64,000 nt of DNA from positions 33,417,976 to 33,481,975 of the forward strand of contig CM037829.1 in the NCBI GenBank assembly GCA_021234535.1, in the 5' to 3' direction. Positions 25,646 through 38,810 of this stretch are shown one piece after another; position 1 is the stretch's first letter; each line of letters begins with the position of its first letter. The notes below the pieces were generated by a model. It ran no database searches, was not told where the DNA came from, and was given only the letters and a program-made list of their open reading frames with translations. This DNA comes from Stichopus chloronotus (Eukaryota > Echinodermata > Holothuroidea > Aspidochirotida > Stichopodidae). Position numbers and translations under genes: made by a program.

Positions 25646-26649
25646 CAATCGCCAACAAACATAGACCTACATCTGGAAACACACTATTTGGGAGATCATG
25701 TTCACCAAGAACAAAAGGGGGGCAAGGAGAGTGCATTGATGAACCCCAGACCTACAGTAGCATCAGAACTTGAATATGTTTCAACATTAAGTAAGAGTAG
25801 ACCCCTTGTCTCTGGGATCTGTTAGTTAACACGTTCAAAGTCTTGTTATCCTGTGTTTTTCAAGAATGTGTTGAAAAATTTCCGAACAAAAAGTTAATCT
25901 GCCAAAATAATGACAACCCCAAAAGTGATGAGGATAGCAACTATGGATATTTGATAAGTATTCTTTTTTGTTGGACATGCATTCGTCATTCTATGGAAGT
26001 CTTTATTCAGTAAATTTAATGACCTTAAGCAACATATAATGTCATCTTGTTTTTAAACATATAAAGTGGGCAACTAATTTTCTCTGATCAAAGATCATAC
26101 TCCTCCTAGTCTGAGGATGGTGCATCACCCATCCATGACCACATTCTCAGCTGTGAGGAGTGTAGAGGTTGCAATGGTGATAGTTTTACTATTGTAGCAT
26201 CTTCTCTTTGACTTGAAATTAGGATCAAAGAAGCACTGTTACTCAAGGGATAGGCCTACAGTCCCACACTTAATTCACAATTTGACTAGACCTACAACAG
26301 CATGGCTCATCTGACATTCTAGATATCAGACTAGCTCTTGAATATGGCGGTATATTATGTTACTTCTCCACATCACTGCCCATGCACCGCTTACACAATT
26401 TTTTTATAAATTTATGCCTTATAACAAAATGCCCCAAACTCAGTAAAAAACAATTCATGCAGAATTGAAGGGTAGCCATCAACTGTCCGTTGAGTGCGCA
26501 TCTAGCCTAACATTCCAAATCACATTTTGTTAAAAGCTCAGGTAAGGCAGATTGAAATAGTGAAGCAGGCCACCATTTTGCCCTTTCTACACTAAGTCAC
26601 CAGTGTGAGCACTGGATGTACACCTTAGGGACTGATAGTTAATTTTGTT

Positions 26650-27060
26650 TTACTTTGCATAAATATTGAACAGCATTTGCAAGTCCTAAGACCCAGCAAA
26701 ATACCTTGTCTAAATCCATTTGAAAACTCTTTGAATCACATTATGAGGAAACCTCAGAATACAATTTAGTGTCACCAGCAAACTGTTTTGTTTCCTATCA
26801 CACAGCCAATTCTGAACTAGGTCAGTAAATTTCTGCTGATACCCGTATACTCAAGTTTAAGCAGAAGACGCTGGTGGGGAACCTTATCAAAAGCTCTCTG
26901 GAAATCTAGAAATAAGTTAAAACAGCAAACGGAATGCATTCACCTTGTGCTAGGCCTATATATGGAAACATCTCGCATTGCATTAGAGTGATCTTCGATT
27001 GGGATCTGGCATTTTCACCGGCGTGAGACGATGTCCGAAACAGTGAAACGTGCAGGCTTT
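26650..27060 (-). mobile_element. LINE reverse-transcriptase fragment (jockey/CR1/RTE-like), decayed
   Basis: Read on the minus strand, 26917-26822 gives LDFQRAFDKVPHQRLLLKLE followed by YTGIS.NLLT, the hallmark block of LINE reverse transcriptases. A frameshifted GVPQG..LGPLLF-like remnant follows further down (about 26690-26720). Stops and frame changes show it is dead. The upstream part (26925-27050) is shared with 29440-29575. Confidence 0.75.
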
Positions 27061-29439
27061 CGTTGTGATAGGCTTACGCTATGTCTAGGCTACATCAGAT
27101 ACCTGTTCGACGAAAGTTTTCTGTCGACTCTGAGTTATTCCTCACCTGCAAATAAGGTACAACAACACACCACGTCTCTTAATGCTAAATTAAATTCAAT
27201 GAAAATTTTACTCACGCAAATTCACGCAGTGATTTGCTTGTCGGTGCATTCTTTTCAAGACTTTGGTCTAACTTACGTAACGAAAGCCGGCTTGACTTGT
27301 GATCCTTCACTTCACCTGGAACAACTGCACTTTATATGGCAAGCCAACTGGGTAAAAACAATTCTACATACTAAAAAAAAAGAAGAAGAAATACTTGGTC
27401 GGGTGGGGCGAATTAATATTACATGAATTTGGGTTATTTGATGATTATTATCATTAATAAATTACATGAAAAATAATCAATGATTGCTTAAATCGTACTC
27501 ACTAGATTCGCTGCGAAGTCTACGTATCGTAAGTTACACTGTGATTGTATGGTTATTTGGCTGTGACTCAGACCCGGGCTAGAAGTCACAAATATGACAG
27601 AAAATTTAGTGACTGTATGGGCAAAGCAATGGGGAACATTCAGCAGCACCAACATGCATGTGTAACTGCAAAGTGTTTTTGCATAGCTATTTGCTGAAAT
27701 TGAGGCTCTCATGATTCATGGCATTGCATATTACAATTCAATATGAGGCTCCCTTCGATGATAATTGTGTAGTCTGTATTGACTACTATCAAAGTGTTCT
27801 TTTCAAATTTTCACCACAAACTTTACATGTTGTGCATGTTCAACAGTGAATAAGCTGCTTTATTTGCAGTGAACATAGCCTAATAGTCTACATACAGATG
27901 CATCAGTCCCACTAGTGATGGCATATTTTTTTTTTCTAGGGCAGGGGGGGAGGCACAAAAAACAGTTCCTATCAATGCACAACATTGTCTAACACCTACA
28001 CAGCGTACACTGCACAACATGTAACACAGTGGGTTAGTCACTGCCAGTATAGTCTGAACTTGGATGAAGTTATTCATAGCTAGTTACCCAAGGCTAAAAG
28101 ATTCACACAAGTGGAAAGTCACATGGTGCACTAAAAGGAACAAAATCTTACATGGACAAGTTGAAACATTGAGACCATCTTCCCATTTTTACGTAGGCCT
28201 AAGCTTTCCTTGCACAATATGGAGGGTTACATTTGTTTCCCAACTACATACATTGCATTCATTGTAACATTTCCAAAGCTGAAATTTGCATCTGAACTGA
28301 TGTCGTAACAGGAATCCCACATTCTGAGAAATGGGGGACGCTTACATTAAATATGGTAAAGGTCCACAAAAAAAGGATTGATCTGACAAGTTTAGCCAAA
28401 TGAGTCTCTACCAGCTAGGACACCTTCTGCAACTATCACAATGCATCAACACTATTTAACTTTTTTGTCATACATTTAGCAAATGCCAGTTGCTTAGAAG
28501 ACAGTGTATTTTAGATTTTCCTGTACTTGATACTGAGCTGTAGCATCTGCTGCTTCCTAGTGAAGTCGACAGTATGATGTAATGCTGAAGAATCATTAGC
28601 AAGATTGATTTTTTTGCTGGTCTTTGTGACTCAACTCTAATTTCTGTGTCTTGGTCTCCACTCGACTTTGAACAAGTCAGTCTTGCTCTTGGATTAGGCT
28701 ACATTGAGGTTTTGAAATGCTATACTATTTCAAAACACTCAAGGATTAAATTTTAAATAAAATGTAACTGAACTTCAAGTCCAATCATTTCACAAAATCT
28801 GAAAAGTGTAAATTCTCCGCGAAATATTTTATGAGCTTTGTTTATGTTGGTTTAAAATGTCACAGAGTGCAACTGCATAATGTGATCCAGACCTCTCTAA
28901 GGAGCCAAAATAAAAAAAAAAGTTGATACATGATCCATTTACATAAACATTTACTTATTTAATGCAATTTGGGTTAAGATTGATATTACAAGATTACGGC
29001 ATGAATTCTAGTGTAAAGCTTATGTACCTTTTTTCATTCACAAAGGGATGCTTATTACTGATTTTTTTTTCTCGAATTAAACATACCCTGCAAACTGTGT
29101 CACTATTGACTCTGATCAAGCGCAGTTGCCTAGGACACGTCACTCTGCAATAAAGACGGACACAATTCTTATCCTCACTCTCAACTCAGTGTTATGGCTA
29201 TCAGATTTGGCGACCTCAAAAATGGCAAACCAGGTTCTCTGAGGAAAACCTGGAAATTACAGTCCAAACCTGGAGAATTTTTGAAACTCATATGCTATTA
29301 TGAAAAGTGTTTTATAAGTTGAGGTGATATGGCCTTTTTTGACCATCGACCTCTTAATAAAGTATCCTATGTGGAGGATAGTCCACTAAATTATTCACTT
29401 TTCTGACAGTGATACATCTGTGCTTCGATAATAACTTCA

Positions 29440-29575
29440 AACAGCAATGGAATGCATTAATCTTGGTCTAAATAGGGTACCACTTTGCACTGCATCAAAG
29501 TGACTTTCACCACAAGATCTTGTATCTTCACTGTGAGACGACATCCAAGACCGTGAGACTCACAAAGCAACCTTG
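29440..29575 (-). repeat. Second copy of the LINE-associated segment
   Basis: It matches 26925-27050 with shared words AACAGCAA, GGAATGCATT, GCATTGCAT-like and GTGAGACGA.ATCC. It is probably the part of the same LINE upstream of the reverse-transcriptase core. Confidence 0.6.
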
Positions 29576-31710
29576 ACAGTTGGAAAGTTTGGGCTGCTAT
29601 TCCTTTAGTTTTCAAACACAGGGTTTGACCATATGCAGATCAAGGTTTCAGAATAATCCTTTCCTTAACCCATCCTACAGGCCTACCCATACCTGGCATC
29701 GAACTTCCCTATGTTTGAAGATACATAAGTGCATTTGATCAATCACACATAACATAGTGTGATGCCTGCCTCTTTGCATTTGTGCTTACAAAACTGTTTG
29801 ATGTAAGAGCCAATGGAACGAGTCAATATTTCCAATGACATCAGTGAAACTCTTTATGATGCCTCCTCCTACTAGCGACCAGCGGATAAGAGTCCTGATC
29901 ATTCAAAGGTTGTGGCAGTGCATGTCATTTATACATCACCACAGTGATTGATTTTGTTGTACTGACATATAATGTACAATTCTGATGCTCCTCATAATTT
30001 GAAAACAGCATTCCTTTAACAACATGACCTCTCCTCTGTGACCTCTTCCCATGTACGTTACTGACTTGATCTCATACATTTGCTGGTATGGTAAAACAAA
30101 TTTACGATAATTTTGTTTACGAAAGAACATGACCCACAGCTGGATAGTTGCAATCCTTTTCAGCCTTTTTAACTGATACTTCTTTATTCTCTGGAAGGAA
30201 GTTGTTAACAACACAGTGCAAGTGTTCAACACTTCCAGTGCTCAACATCCTACTCACTTAGAAAATGTTGCTATTTAAAGAGCCAATAGTGTGACAGAAA
30301 CACCTAGAGGGTGCATAGTGAATGATAGATTGCAGGGATTATCACAGAATGAATAACAACTAGTGCAGAACTTCACCACAAATGAAGATTGCCACATACC
30401 ACCATCTTATCCATCTATGAAATGAAATTTAACTTCATATTTGCTTAATTTTCACTTTGAATAAACATTCAAAACAATGATACTGTCATGAACTAAACTG
30501 TTTTTTGAAAACTGATTGGAAGTCTACTATTACACCTTTTCAACAGAGTCAATTTTTCTCCAAAATTTTGGCATAGTCACTTAATGTGAACAATGTCAGA
30601 CTCAACATTCAAAATCAAAGAGCTGTTGAACCAATTGCTATGCTTACAAAACACAAGAAAATAAAAAAAGAGTGTCCTTTGTTGTATGCCTTCAAGGAAT
30701 GTACCTCTCAAAAACATAAACACTCCCATGTATGCAAAAAACAGTAGAAAGGGCCAGTTTCTTTTTCATGGTAACTTTTAATTTCAAGTTTGTCCAGTTT
30801 TGCAAAACAGCTAAAAATGTTTGCAGGAAAGGTGAGATAATGTGAAAGTTTGATTGTCGGTTACCTGTCAGCAATGAAAAAAACATGACTTCTGTTTTAT
30901 GTTTACCTAAATCTTACCCATTAACACAGAAATACCTGGCAGATCTAACAAATAAAGCTGGTGGTAGTCAGTAGTGGATCCAGCAATTTGAAACAGTAAA
31001 TTGGGTATCAACAATTATGAATAATATACAAGAGACTTGAAAAAGTGGCTGTAACAGTTTTCAAAGAACCATTAAGTCGAGAACTCAGAGAGAGCTGTAT
31101 TGCAAACAGAAACCATAAACATGATACCACAATCAAAATACAACAAAAGAATGGAAAAAATTCAAGCAAGACAAAAACAAAAGAAAAAGTTGACAAAAAG
31201 TACAATTTCATGAAATAGTCATAATTCATCCACCTAATTAACTCTCTGAGTTATGTACATTTAATTAAAATGCTCACTCCTTACATAATGGAAAATGTCT
31301 TTGCAGAGTAAGCCTCAAAGAAAGGACTAGAGTAATTTTACTTCTGAGAGGGAGTATTTGTTCAATTGTGAAAGTTTGACCGTGCAAGGTGGCCGGGTGG
31401 AGGGTGCAAAAGTTGTCTTTCTGTGAGCTGAAGGACAAACTGCTGAGCCCATCTCACAGTGAACATCATTTCCACTACAATGAAGAGTCTTGCATTCAAG
31501 TACATGAAAATTTATCAGGGCTACATCAACAGTCTCAGAACTTTTGCAAGTCAACCAGCATTTGAGATCGTCCACATATTTTTCTGTTACTTCATCTTTC
31601 TGTACAAATCCACGCCCCATAATCTCCACACCTTTCCTGTGGTTTTCTCCTCAAATGTTGGTATGGCACTGGTACAGCAGATGTAAACGCTGTCGTGACG
31701 TACAGATGAC

Positions 31711-34700
31711 TCAACCCGAACATCCTCTGCACCCACAATGGATGCATTCTACGATCCTTCCCTGTAGAAGAAAAGAGGAATTATGGATATGAATATTCAC
31801 AACATGCTGTGGCATCCAACAGTGTATAAAATATTACATAATTGGAATTTGACAGCTAGCTGATGGTATAAGCATCATTCTTTGAGAAAGCATGTGTATC
31901 ACCTTCCAATCAGAGGTCAAAAGAAAAGTTACTGGAGGTAACATAAAGGCTGTAGGAAAGTAGTGAATGCTGGTTAGTCTAGGACACCATAGCAAAGAAT
32001 AGGGTTTAGCGTTAAGAAACGTATGCTACAGTTGGTCCTGTAGAGAGGAGAGACATCCCTTATTGAATGAAATCATGTGCTGCAAGGAGCTGGGGGCTTG
32101 AAGCTTGTTATCCCCACTACATGTTTCATTGCCATCATAATTGGTAAGACTTTTAAGTCGTCTTTCTCTTAACTTACGGCGGTTGAATATACTGTGAGAA
32201 ATGCATATTCATGTAGAATCTTACCCTCATATTCTTGAAGCCTAAACAGTGTTCAAATCTTCAAGGGGTACACTTTAATGATAAGCAGAACCCAAATTTG
32301 TGGGAAAAGCTCTTATAAGTAAATTTAAAGGGAAATAGGGCATTTAGAATATACCAATATGGCATACAAAGAAAATACTTTAATCATTGTAAAACCATTC
32401 AGGCTCATCAATAAACATCAGCAAGAGCTCTATCTCCTCAAAACATCATGCACGTGATGAGGAACAGAAAATGCATCATTTGAATTTAGAAAACATTGGG
32501 TGAACAAATGATTGTTGACCAACTAATAACTAAATTTCTATCAGTGAGAATCTTATTTCTCGAAATGAAGACTACTGTCCTTACTTTCATTGAATAATCT
32601 ATCATTCTATGTCCACCAACATTGGTTTTAAAAACATGGTTGTTTTCTGCAAAATGAATGCCCTATTTCCCCTTGAGTGGAATGATAATTCCATTGATAT
32701 AACTTATCAGTTACTGTTAGAAGTGATCAAAGTGTTGAAGGCTTGCTTGTAATTTCACATAGTGAACCTGGATTGGAGGTAGACAAGATATTACATGGGT
32801 AAAGGTTTAACTTGTTTTCAGGTAGTTTAGTCTGAGCAGACTTCCGCAACAGAAGCCACACCGAGACATCTTCTGTGGTCCAGCAATGGCCTGTGGAGGA
32901 GTAGCCTTACAGATACCAGCCATGAGTGAATTTAACAGGAAGATGCCTCTCTCATTTTAATAAAGACCCCTTCTTGAACAAATTTCGACAATAAGACATC
33001 TATTTTACTCTATAATTCAAAGACCACCTCATGTGTGTATCAAGACGCCTCTGTTTCATCTGTCATCCGCTGGGGTAAATATTTATTCATTTTTAGTGAA
33101 CCACTTAACCCTTGTCTGTGTATATTTATTGCCACTTTGTTTATTCCAAACACCACAGTATTCAGAGGATACCACCGAAATAACCCACATGTTGTTTCGT
33201 CAGAAAAGGCGCAGCAGTCATTGTGATCTTTAATAGAGGCCTAAAAGCAAGAACCATATTTGTGTTTACTCTAGCAGAAACTGAATGTTCCGATGCTTCA
33301 GTCTGTAATGCAAAACGTAGGATCCATGTACCCCTTCTATTCCAAGTATGGGACCTGACCTGGGATATGGTCACTACTTGGTCTGGAGGGGAAGTAATCG
33401 CCCGTTTTCTGGACTGCAATTTCAGGACACAACTGTGGGGAAAAAAGAAAATTATGCCAATATTCCAACTGCAACTTTGAAACTCACTGACCTCTTCAAG
33501 TTTGTTCTTTGGTACCCTGCAGATGCAATTGGTTCCAAAGTTTGTGTCCCTTTGTTGGATGCATCGTAGACAGCAAAGGTTCTCGTAGCCCTGCTTCTTC
33601 CACTTGGCAATTAAATTCTTGTCTGCATAACCTTCCTTCACGCAGTAATCATAAAGTGCTGATAGAAATAATGAAGAAGTTAAAGTCTTAAAGTCATTGA
33701 TAAACCTTAGTCTTTAATCAATTAGTTGATATGATGGCAAAAATTTTGCTGCAACTGAACAGCATGCAACGGCTGCATCAATTTGATGGCAGAATTGACT
33801 AAACAGAGTGGAAGTTACTATGAAACTTTGACGTAGGTTTAAACTTGACAAGTTATTCCCATTGAGCAGTAACCAATGAGCAATTACTTTGTTTACACTG
33901 AAGGGGAATTCCAGGCAAGGAACATGTTTTCTGACTTATTTAAGCCATTTAAACCATTTTCCTTCATATTCTTGACATTTCCCAATGAACTTTTCATCTG
34001 CAACACAAGATGTTTAAACCAGAGTTTGCGTTATAGCGCTAAGGACAATCAGGTTGGTCATCATGAATCAGAGCTGGTAGTCGACTACGTCATAAGCCAC
34101 AGAGATCAGAGAAAATTACATAATAATAGCTGCACCCTTGTATATATGCATATTGGTAGAAACTGTGTTGTGAAGAAGTATGAACGTATCTTGTTGCGTA
34201 TGAAAAGTACTTTTTAACACATCAAAAATATGAATGAAAATGATTTAAAGAATGCTTAAATAAGTCAGAAGACATGTTACTTGCCTGGAGTTCCCCTTTT
34301 AATACCTAATATGTAGGTCAAGAATAGAACATCCTAAGGTTATCAATTGATATTCAAATACACTGAAAAATTGCAGAGCATAACTTTGTTTTGTGATGAA
34401 GCTATGTTCGACCAGTAAAAGAAGACTCTCCTTCCAACAGCATGATACAACTAGGACCATAATACAGCAGTTCTTTGAGATGGTCCAAATGCAATTTGAA
34501 GTAGTAGAGTTTTGTGACATAACTTCTAACTACTAACCATTTCACAGATGATTTACTGAGCTTAAATCTTCTCTTGATACAGTTACAAAGTACCTGCTAG
34601 ACTGCTTCTATGCTATCTGTGTTACATAACATTATAATAATTAGAATAATAATTTCATATCTCACTTCTGCTGATGGCCTTTCTTCTGTAGAACAGGTCA

Positions 34701-37401
34701 TAGATATATCTAGATTTCTGATGATGAATACGGAAGATTGGCCACAGAGATTCCACTTTCCTTTTCCCCTCGTGGCTTTCTGTTTCAGCTGTAAATTGAA
34801 AAGTTTGTAAAGTTCTCGTTAAAAGTTTTTCAGTTCTGTTTTACTACTGAGTACCATTTAAAACTTGGTGTAATGATAGACCACTTATTGTAAATCATAA
34901 CAATAACCTGCAAAACAAATGCTGAGGTTATTGATAATAATGCAACATAACATATCACATCTTTGCCATTTTTGCTGGTGCAAAGTGAATTAGACCACAC
35001 AATAGGAGTGTTTTTAATAGTGTGATAATGACAGACTGATGAATTATCATACCAATAACATTTCCAAATTACTCAGAGGGGGAATCAAGCATCAGGTGTC
35101 AAACTCTCATTGCTTTTCTTGACTGAACAAGGCAATGGCCAGCTACTATCAGTGCCAGTGAAATGAGCTGATATAACTGGAAAAGTTCTCAGCAAAGAAT
35201 TGTGGCATTAAAAAACAAGTCTACCATGGTAAATGATTGATGTCATCAAAGAGGCACATGTCAAACATTAAAATTAAAGGTTTTACACAAATGAGTTCAG
35301 CGTAAAGTAGGGCTGTGAGCGATTAGCTTTTAATCGCTGATTAATCGCCAGCCAACTAAATGATTAGTTAAAGGTTACATGCGATTAATCGCTTTTCATG
35401 CTTTTCATCTAAATTCATTAAAAAAATGAATAGGCTAAATAAAAAAAAAACAAGCTATGCCCTAGTCAATTCAATGAGGTAGCCTAACAATGATGTTTAA
35501 AAATATCCACCTTTGCTTAGGTAAGTGCTCTATGAAACTTATGGTTCTATGCTAATGCCTCTGTAAATGCTTGTAAGTCGTAACGATGCATAATCGCCAT
35601 TGTTAAGTTTTAATGTAACAAAAGGCTAATCTTTACAATAGCCTATACAAAAACTGACGATACAGTAAAGTTTACAGTACGCCTAGGCTAGCCTATACTT
35701 CGTGAACAATCAATGCTTGAAAAACCAACCCTTAATAAACTTCATTTAGCTGCTGATGCAGCAAGGAGCACAAACTATTTCTGCATAAACCTTCATTTGA
35801 AGCAAATTTATATAGAATAACTCTTCATAATTGAATCTTTCTTTACTTAAATAAAAACTGAAATGTTAACGTTATCGGCAGCGAAGTGAGCGAACGATTG
35901 CACAATACTACAGATTCTGGTGCAATCACAGCGTTATTTTTTCTGCAGCACAGGGAAGCACATAAATTAATACACTATCTGCTATGCAGAAAAAAAATTA
36001 CGCGGTGAATTCACCACTTCACAACCTCATTAATCACAAAGCCACAGCCCTAGCGTAAAGACAAAGCCTCATCACACCAGACAGTTAAATTCTACCAACT
36101 ATTTACGTCTAGTCCCTGCCACAGCATGTCTAAACTTGTGTCACATGTTTAAACAAAACAGTGGATCCCTGTGCATGCTGTGTTATATCAGCTACTCTGC
36201 ACCTTTCGAATTTGCTGTCAATTAAAGAGTAGAACCAGTTGAAAATTTTGCTATCCCCAAACTGAAAATATACTGCAGTTTGGTGGTGATGAGTTACTGC
36301 AGTTTAAAGTGATTACATGCATAGGCAAAAAGTAAAAACATTGAAATTTCATCTTCAAAATTTTGGTAAGGCTTTAAATTACACCATTCAGACAATCTGG
36401 GAAAATAAATAGGTTTCAGTTGGTTAATTTTGCCATTTGATTCCAAATTCTTCTAACATAACGACAGAAAGTGTAACATATGATGATGTAGTGGTTGACA
36501 GTTTTCATTCAAATCAACGGTGTGCTTCTTTGAGCAAGCGCGCCGATGGGAAGAATACTAGTATTGAATATTCAGTTACCAGCTTAGGATCACTGACGCC
36601 GCGCGCAAGGTTGTGTTCAGTTCGTAGGTTATTTGTAGAAAAAGTGTTTCCTTTCACCAAATACTACAATTCCCGATACCTAATAACGAGCGACAACTTG
36701 AGTAGTGTTTTTGATACGCTAGTGAGACCTGCACTGTTGCATATTCATTATGTAGGCGGTTATAACAAGAACCGTTAATTTACAAATATGATTTCTGTTT
36801 TTTACTGTTTTTATGCAAATCCTGTTGCTTTTCGAAGTAGTTACTGTCATTTTCCTTCATTGAAAGACAAAGTCCGTTCATGTACAACCTCGCCTGTACA
36901 TTTAAAAATAAAGAAAAAGTTAAGATCAAACATAATCTTATCTTTTTGGTTTTTCAGTACACACACAATCACTTTTTAAGCAACTTCTATTGTAACTGTA
37001 TACTGTAATGGATCGATAATTTATGATTGTATTTTCTATGTGTATACAGCATGTAAGGGTAGTTAAAAAAAGAATAAATCAGATATCTGATGCAAAGACG
37101 AAATCAAAAGAAGAACAGAGTGAATCTTAAAAGCCTTCATACCGTGCTTTGCTGCTTAGAGCTTACTGTAGTTGTTTTTCGCGAAACCGGTCACACTCAC
37201 AGTTTAAAATGGATTAAAGAGAAATCAATGCTTTGACCCGTGTACACTGTAGGCTAAGAGTAAGACTAGAGTTAACACTAATAAACAGTGGAAAAAATAT
37301 TGGTTACCTTCCCGCATCTTTTGGTCCAATTCATCAAGGGTGGGTTCAATCAATTCCCATCCTTCAGGTGGTGGTTTCCTGCTACGCTTAACTTTCGGCA
37401 T
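31711..37401 (-). CDS. BUD31: BUD31 (G10) spliceosome component (4 exons)
   Basis: Small, highly conserved zinc protein of the activated spliceosome, acting in pre-mRNA splicing in the nucleus. Exons in transcript order: 37401-37308, 34788-34666, 33658-33492, 31761-31711; phases match, giving exactly 144 aa, the length of the human protein. Exon 1 encodes [20 protein letters not shown]; exon 2 includes [17 protein letters not shown]; exon 3 includes [20 protein letters not shown] and the cysteine-rich NLCCLRC and NCICRVP; exon 4 encodes [16 protein letters not shown], then TGA. All the zinc-binding cysteines expected from the family are present. The last exon is only 51 bases and easy to miss. 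The largest intron, intron 1, carries a hAT element and a dispersed repeat. Confidence 0.97.
35308..36052. mobile_element. Non-autonomous hAT-type DNA transposon, 745 bp
   Basis: The left end is TAGGGCTGTGAGCGATTA and the right end is the inverse, reading TAGGGCTGTGGCTTTGTGAT on the minus strand. It is bounded by perfect 8-bp direct repeats GCGTAAAG at 35300-35307 and 36053-36060. An 8-bp duplication and TAGGGCTG-type ends are typical of the hAT superfamily. The left subterminal region repeats GATTAATCG. No transposase frame is present, so it needs a transposase from elsewhere. It sits in intron 1 of BUD31. Confidence 0.9.
36110..36670 (+). repeat. Dispersed repeat family, full-length copy
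   Basis: This is the only copy here that covers both halves. 36110-36305 matches 3540-3725 inverted, and 36320-36670 matches 5545-5895 directly. No coding capacity or target duplication could be confirmed. It may be a non-autonomous element. Confidence 0.65.
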
Positions 37402-37611
37402 ACTGATGATAATATTAATAAAGATACTCGTGTTTTGGAAAGCTAAAGGTTCTTCAGTAATACTAATAATCGAGGGCGCGCTCCAAATCAATGTTACCAG
37501 ACAGCAATCTCAAAATATCCCAAAATAAGTGCTGAAATTTTCCAAAATTATATTTATATTTTCAGAATGTAACAATACCCCCCCCCAGGAAACGAATAAT
37601 TTTTTAGTAAC

Positions 37612-37706
37612 TTTTTTTTCTATTCTTTCCTTCCTTCCTGCCTTCCTTCCTTCCTCATTTATTATTTATTTATTTATTTTATTTATTTATTTATTTGTTT
37701 ATTTAA
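37612..37706. repeat. TTCC and ATTT microsatellites
   Basis: A TTCC tract passes into an ATTT tract. The ATTT tract resumes at about 38766-38810 on the far side of a LINE, so the element appears to have landed in it. Confidence 0.85.
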
Positions 37707-37744
37707 TCAGTTTCTTCAAAAATTTAATGTTCCTAATTTCCTTT

Positions 37745-38765
37745 TTACCACTTTGCTTGGAATCTATTCCGCAATTCCGGCGTCATGGACACAGGCCATC
37801 ACAGATGACAACAATAATTCTAATGATCATATTATTAATGTTATTTCCAGTTATCCCAGTGTCTGTAGGCTTACGTACCCCCTCATCATCGATAAGATAG
37901 CCCTTCCCCGTCTGGCCTGTAATAAATGGAACATCCACGTCTTTACTAGGGATGATGACTGGAACAATATCTTTAGAGCCGTTTTCTCTACTCTCCGTGA
38001 AACCAAAATCCAATATTTTCAGTTCAGGTTCCTCCATCGAATCCTCTGTACTAATAGACTTTTACACCTCATGAATAAATCTGAATCGGATTCCTGTACC
38101 TCTTGTCATAGAAAAGTAGAAACCATAGAACACTTATTCTGGAATTGTAATATTACTGCTAGTTTTCTTTTAGATGTCGAACAACTTGTTCCGGGGAGGC
38201 AATTTGTATTTACTAAAAAGATATTTTCTTTGGATATAACTTTGGCCACTTTCATCCCTTAAATTTTCTAATATGTCACTGTAAGTATTATGTTTTTAAC
38301 TGTAAGCTTAGTAATATTATACCTACTTGTAATGAATTTCATCATAAAATGAAATTTATTATTTAAGTAGAGAAATACTTAAGTTTAAAACCAAACGCAA
38401 CCAAAAAGTATTTGGCTCAATATAATAAGCTTAAGAATTACTTTGCTAATATCCCTAACCTTTTTGTCTAATACATAGTTCCTAGTAATTTGAGTTTATG
38501 AGAAATTGTTCACAGTTTGTACTACTCTCCTCATTTTCACGTTGGTATACCTTTCCTTACCTTTTACTTTTCTGAATACTTGGCTTCATTACCCTTTTCT
38601 TTTAACCACTTTTTTAGAATTTCTGCTCTTCCAATTTGTCCCATTTACTTTTGTACATATACGTTACTTTACTGTGTTATCATTATCCTGTTTGTAAATA
38701 ATGCTCATTGAAAACTGTCTGATAATAACATGCAAAGGAACTCAATAAAAAGATGGAGAAAAAAT
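37745..38765 (+). mobile_element. 5'-truncated L1/Tx1-like LINE, ORF2 C-terminus
   Basis: The frame at 37753-38262 encodes the end of a LINE ORF2. It has IQYFQFRFLHRILCTNRLLH, then a zinc-knuckle CTSCH..ETIEHLFWNC, typical of the domain after the reverse transcriptase in L1/Tx1-type elements. After a stop and a frameshift, more ORF2-like sequence continues (IPTCNEFHHKMKFII near 38310-38365). The 3' end has CAATAAAAAG near 38740. ATTT repeats lie on both flanks. Confidence 0.8.
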
Positions 38766-38810
38766 TTATTTACTTATTTACGTATTTATTTATTCATCTA
38801 TTTATTTTTT

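Larger units (their letters stand above)
25369..31710. other. Region between NTHL1 and BUD31
   Basis: It contains a LINE reverse-transcriptase fragment (26650-27060, minus), a related fragment (29440-29575), and a short repeat shared with CLEC16A intron 5 (25558-25645). The NTHL1 promoter must lie in the lower part. No other gene is recognised. Confidence 0.6.
34789..37307 (-). other. BUD31 intron 1
   Basis: It carries a complete hAT-type element (35308-36052) followed directly by a full-length dispersed repeat (36110-36670). The 113-codon open frame at 36437-36778 lies mostly within that repeat and is not a gene. Confidence 0.8.

Noticed and set aside
27031..27426. 131-codon open frame near 27 kb.
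   Set aside because: It starts inside a LINE-associated repeat and continues into AT-rich sequence; no domain.
32826..32890. Possible last exon of BUD31 with cysteine codons (minus strand).
   Set aside because: The peptide did not match the conserved C-terminus; the correct exon with [12 protein letters not shown] was found at 31711-31761.
33876..34217. 113-codon open frame in BUD31 intron 2.
   Set aside because: No domain, AT-rich composition and no sign of splice-site support; likely chance.
36437..36778. 113-codon open frame in BUD31 intron 1.
   Set aside because: It lies mostly within the dispersed repeat at 36110-36670 and is not open in the related copy at 5545-5895.
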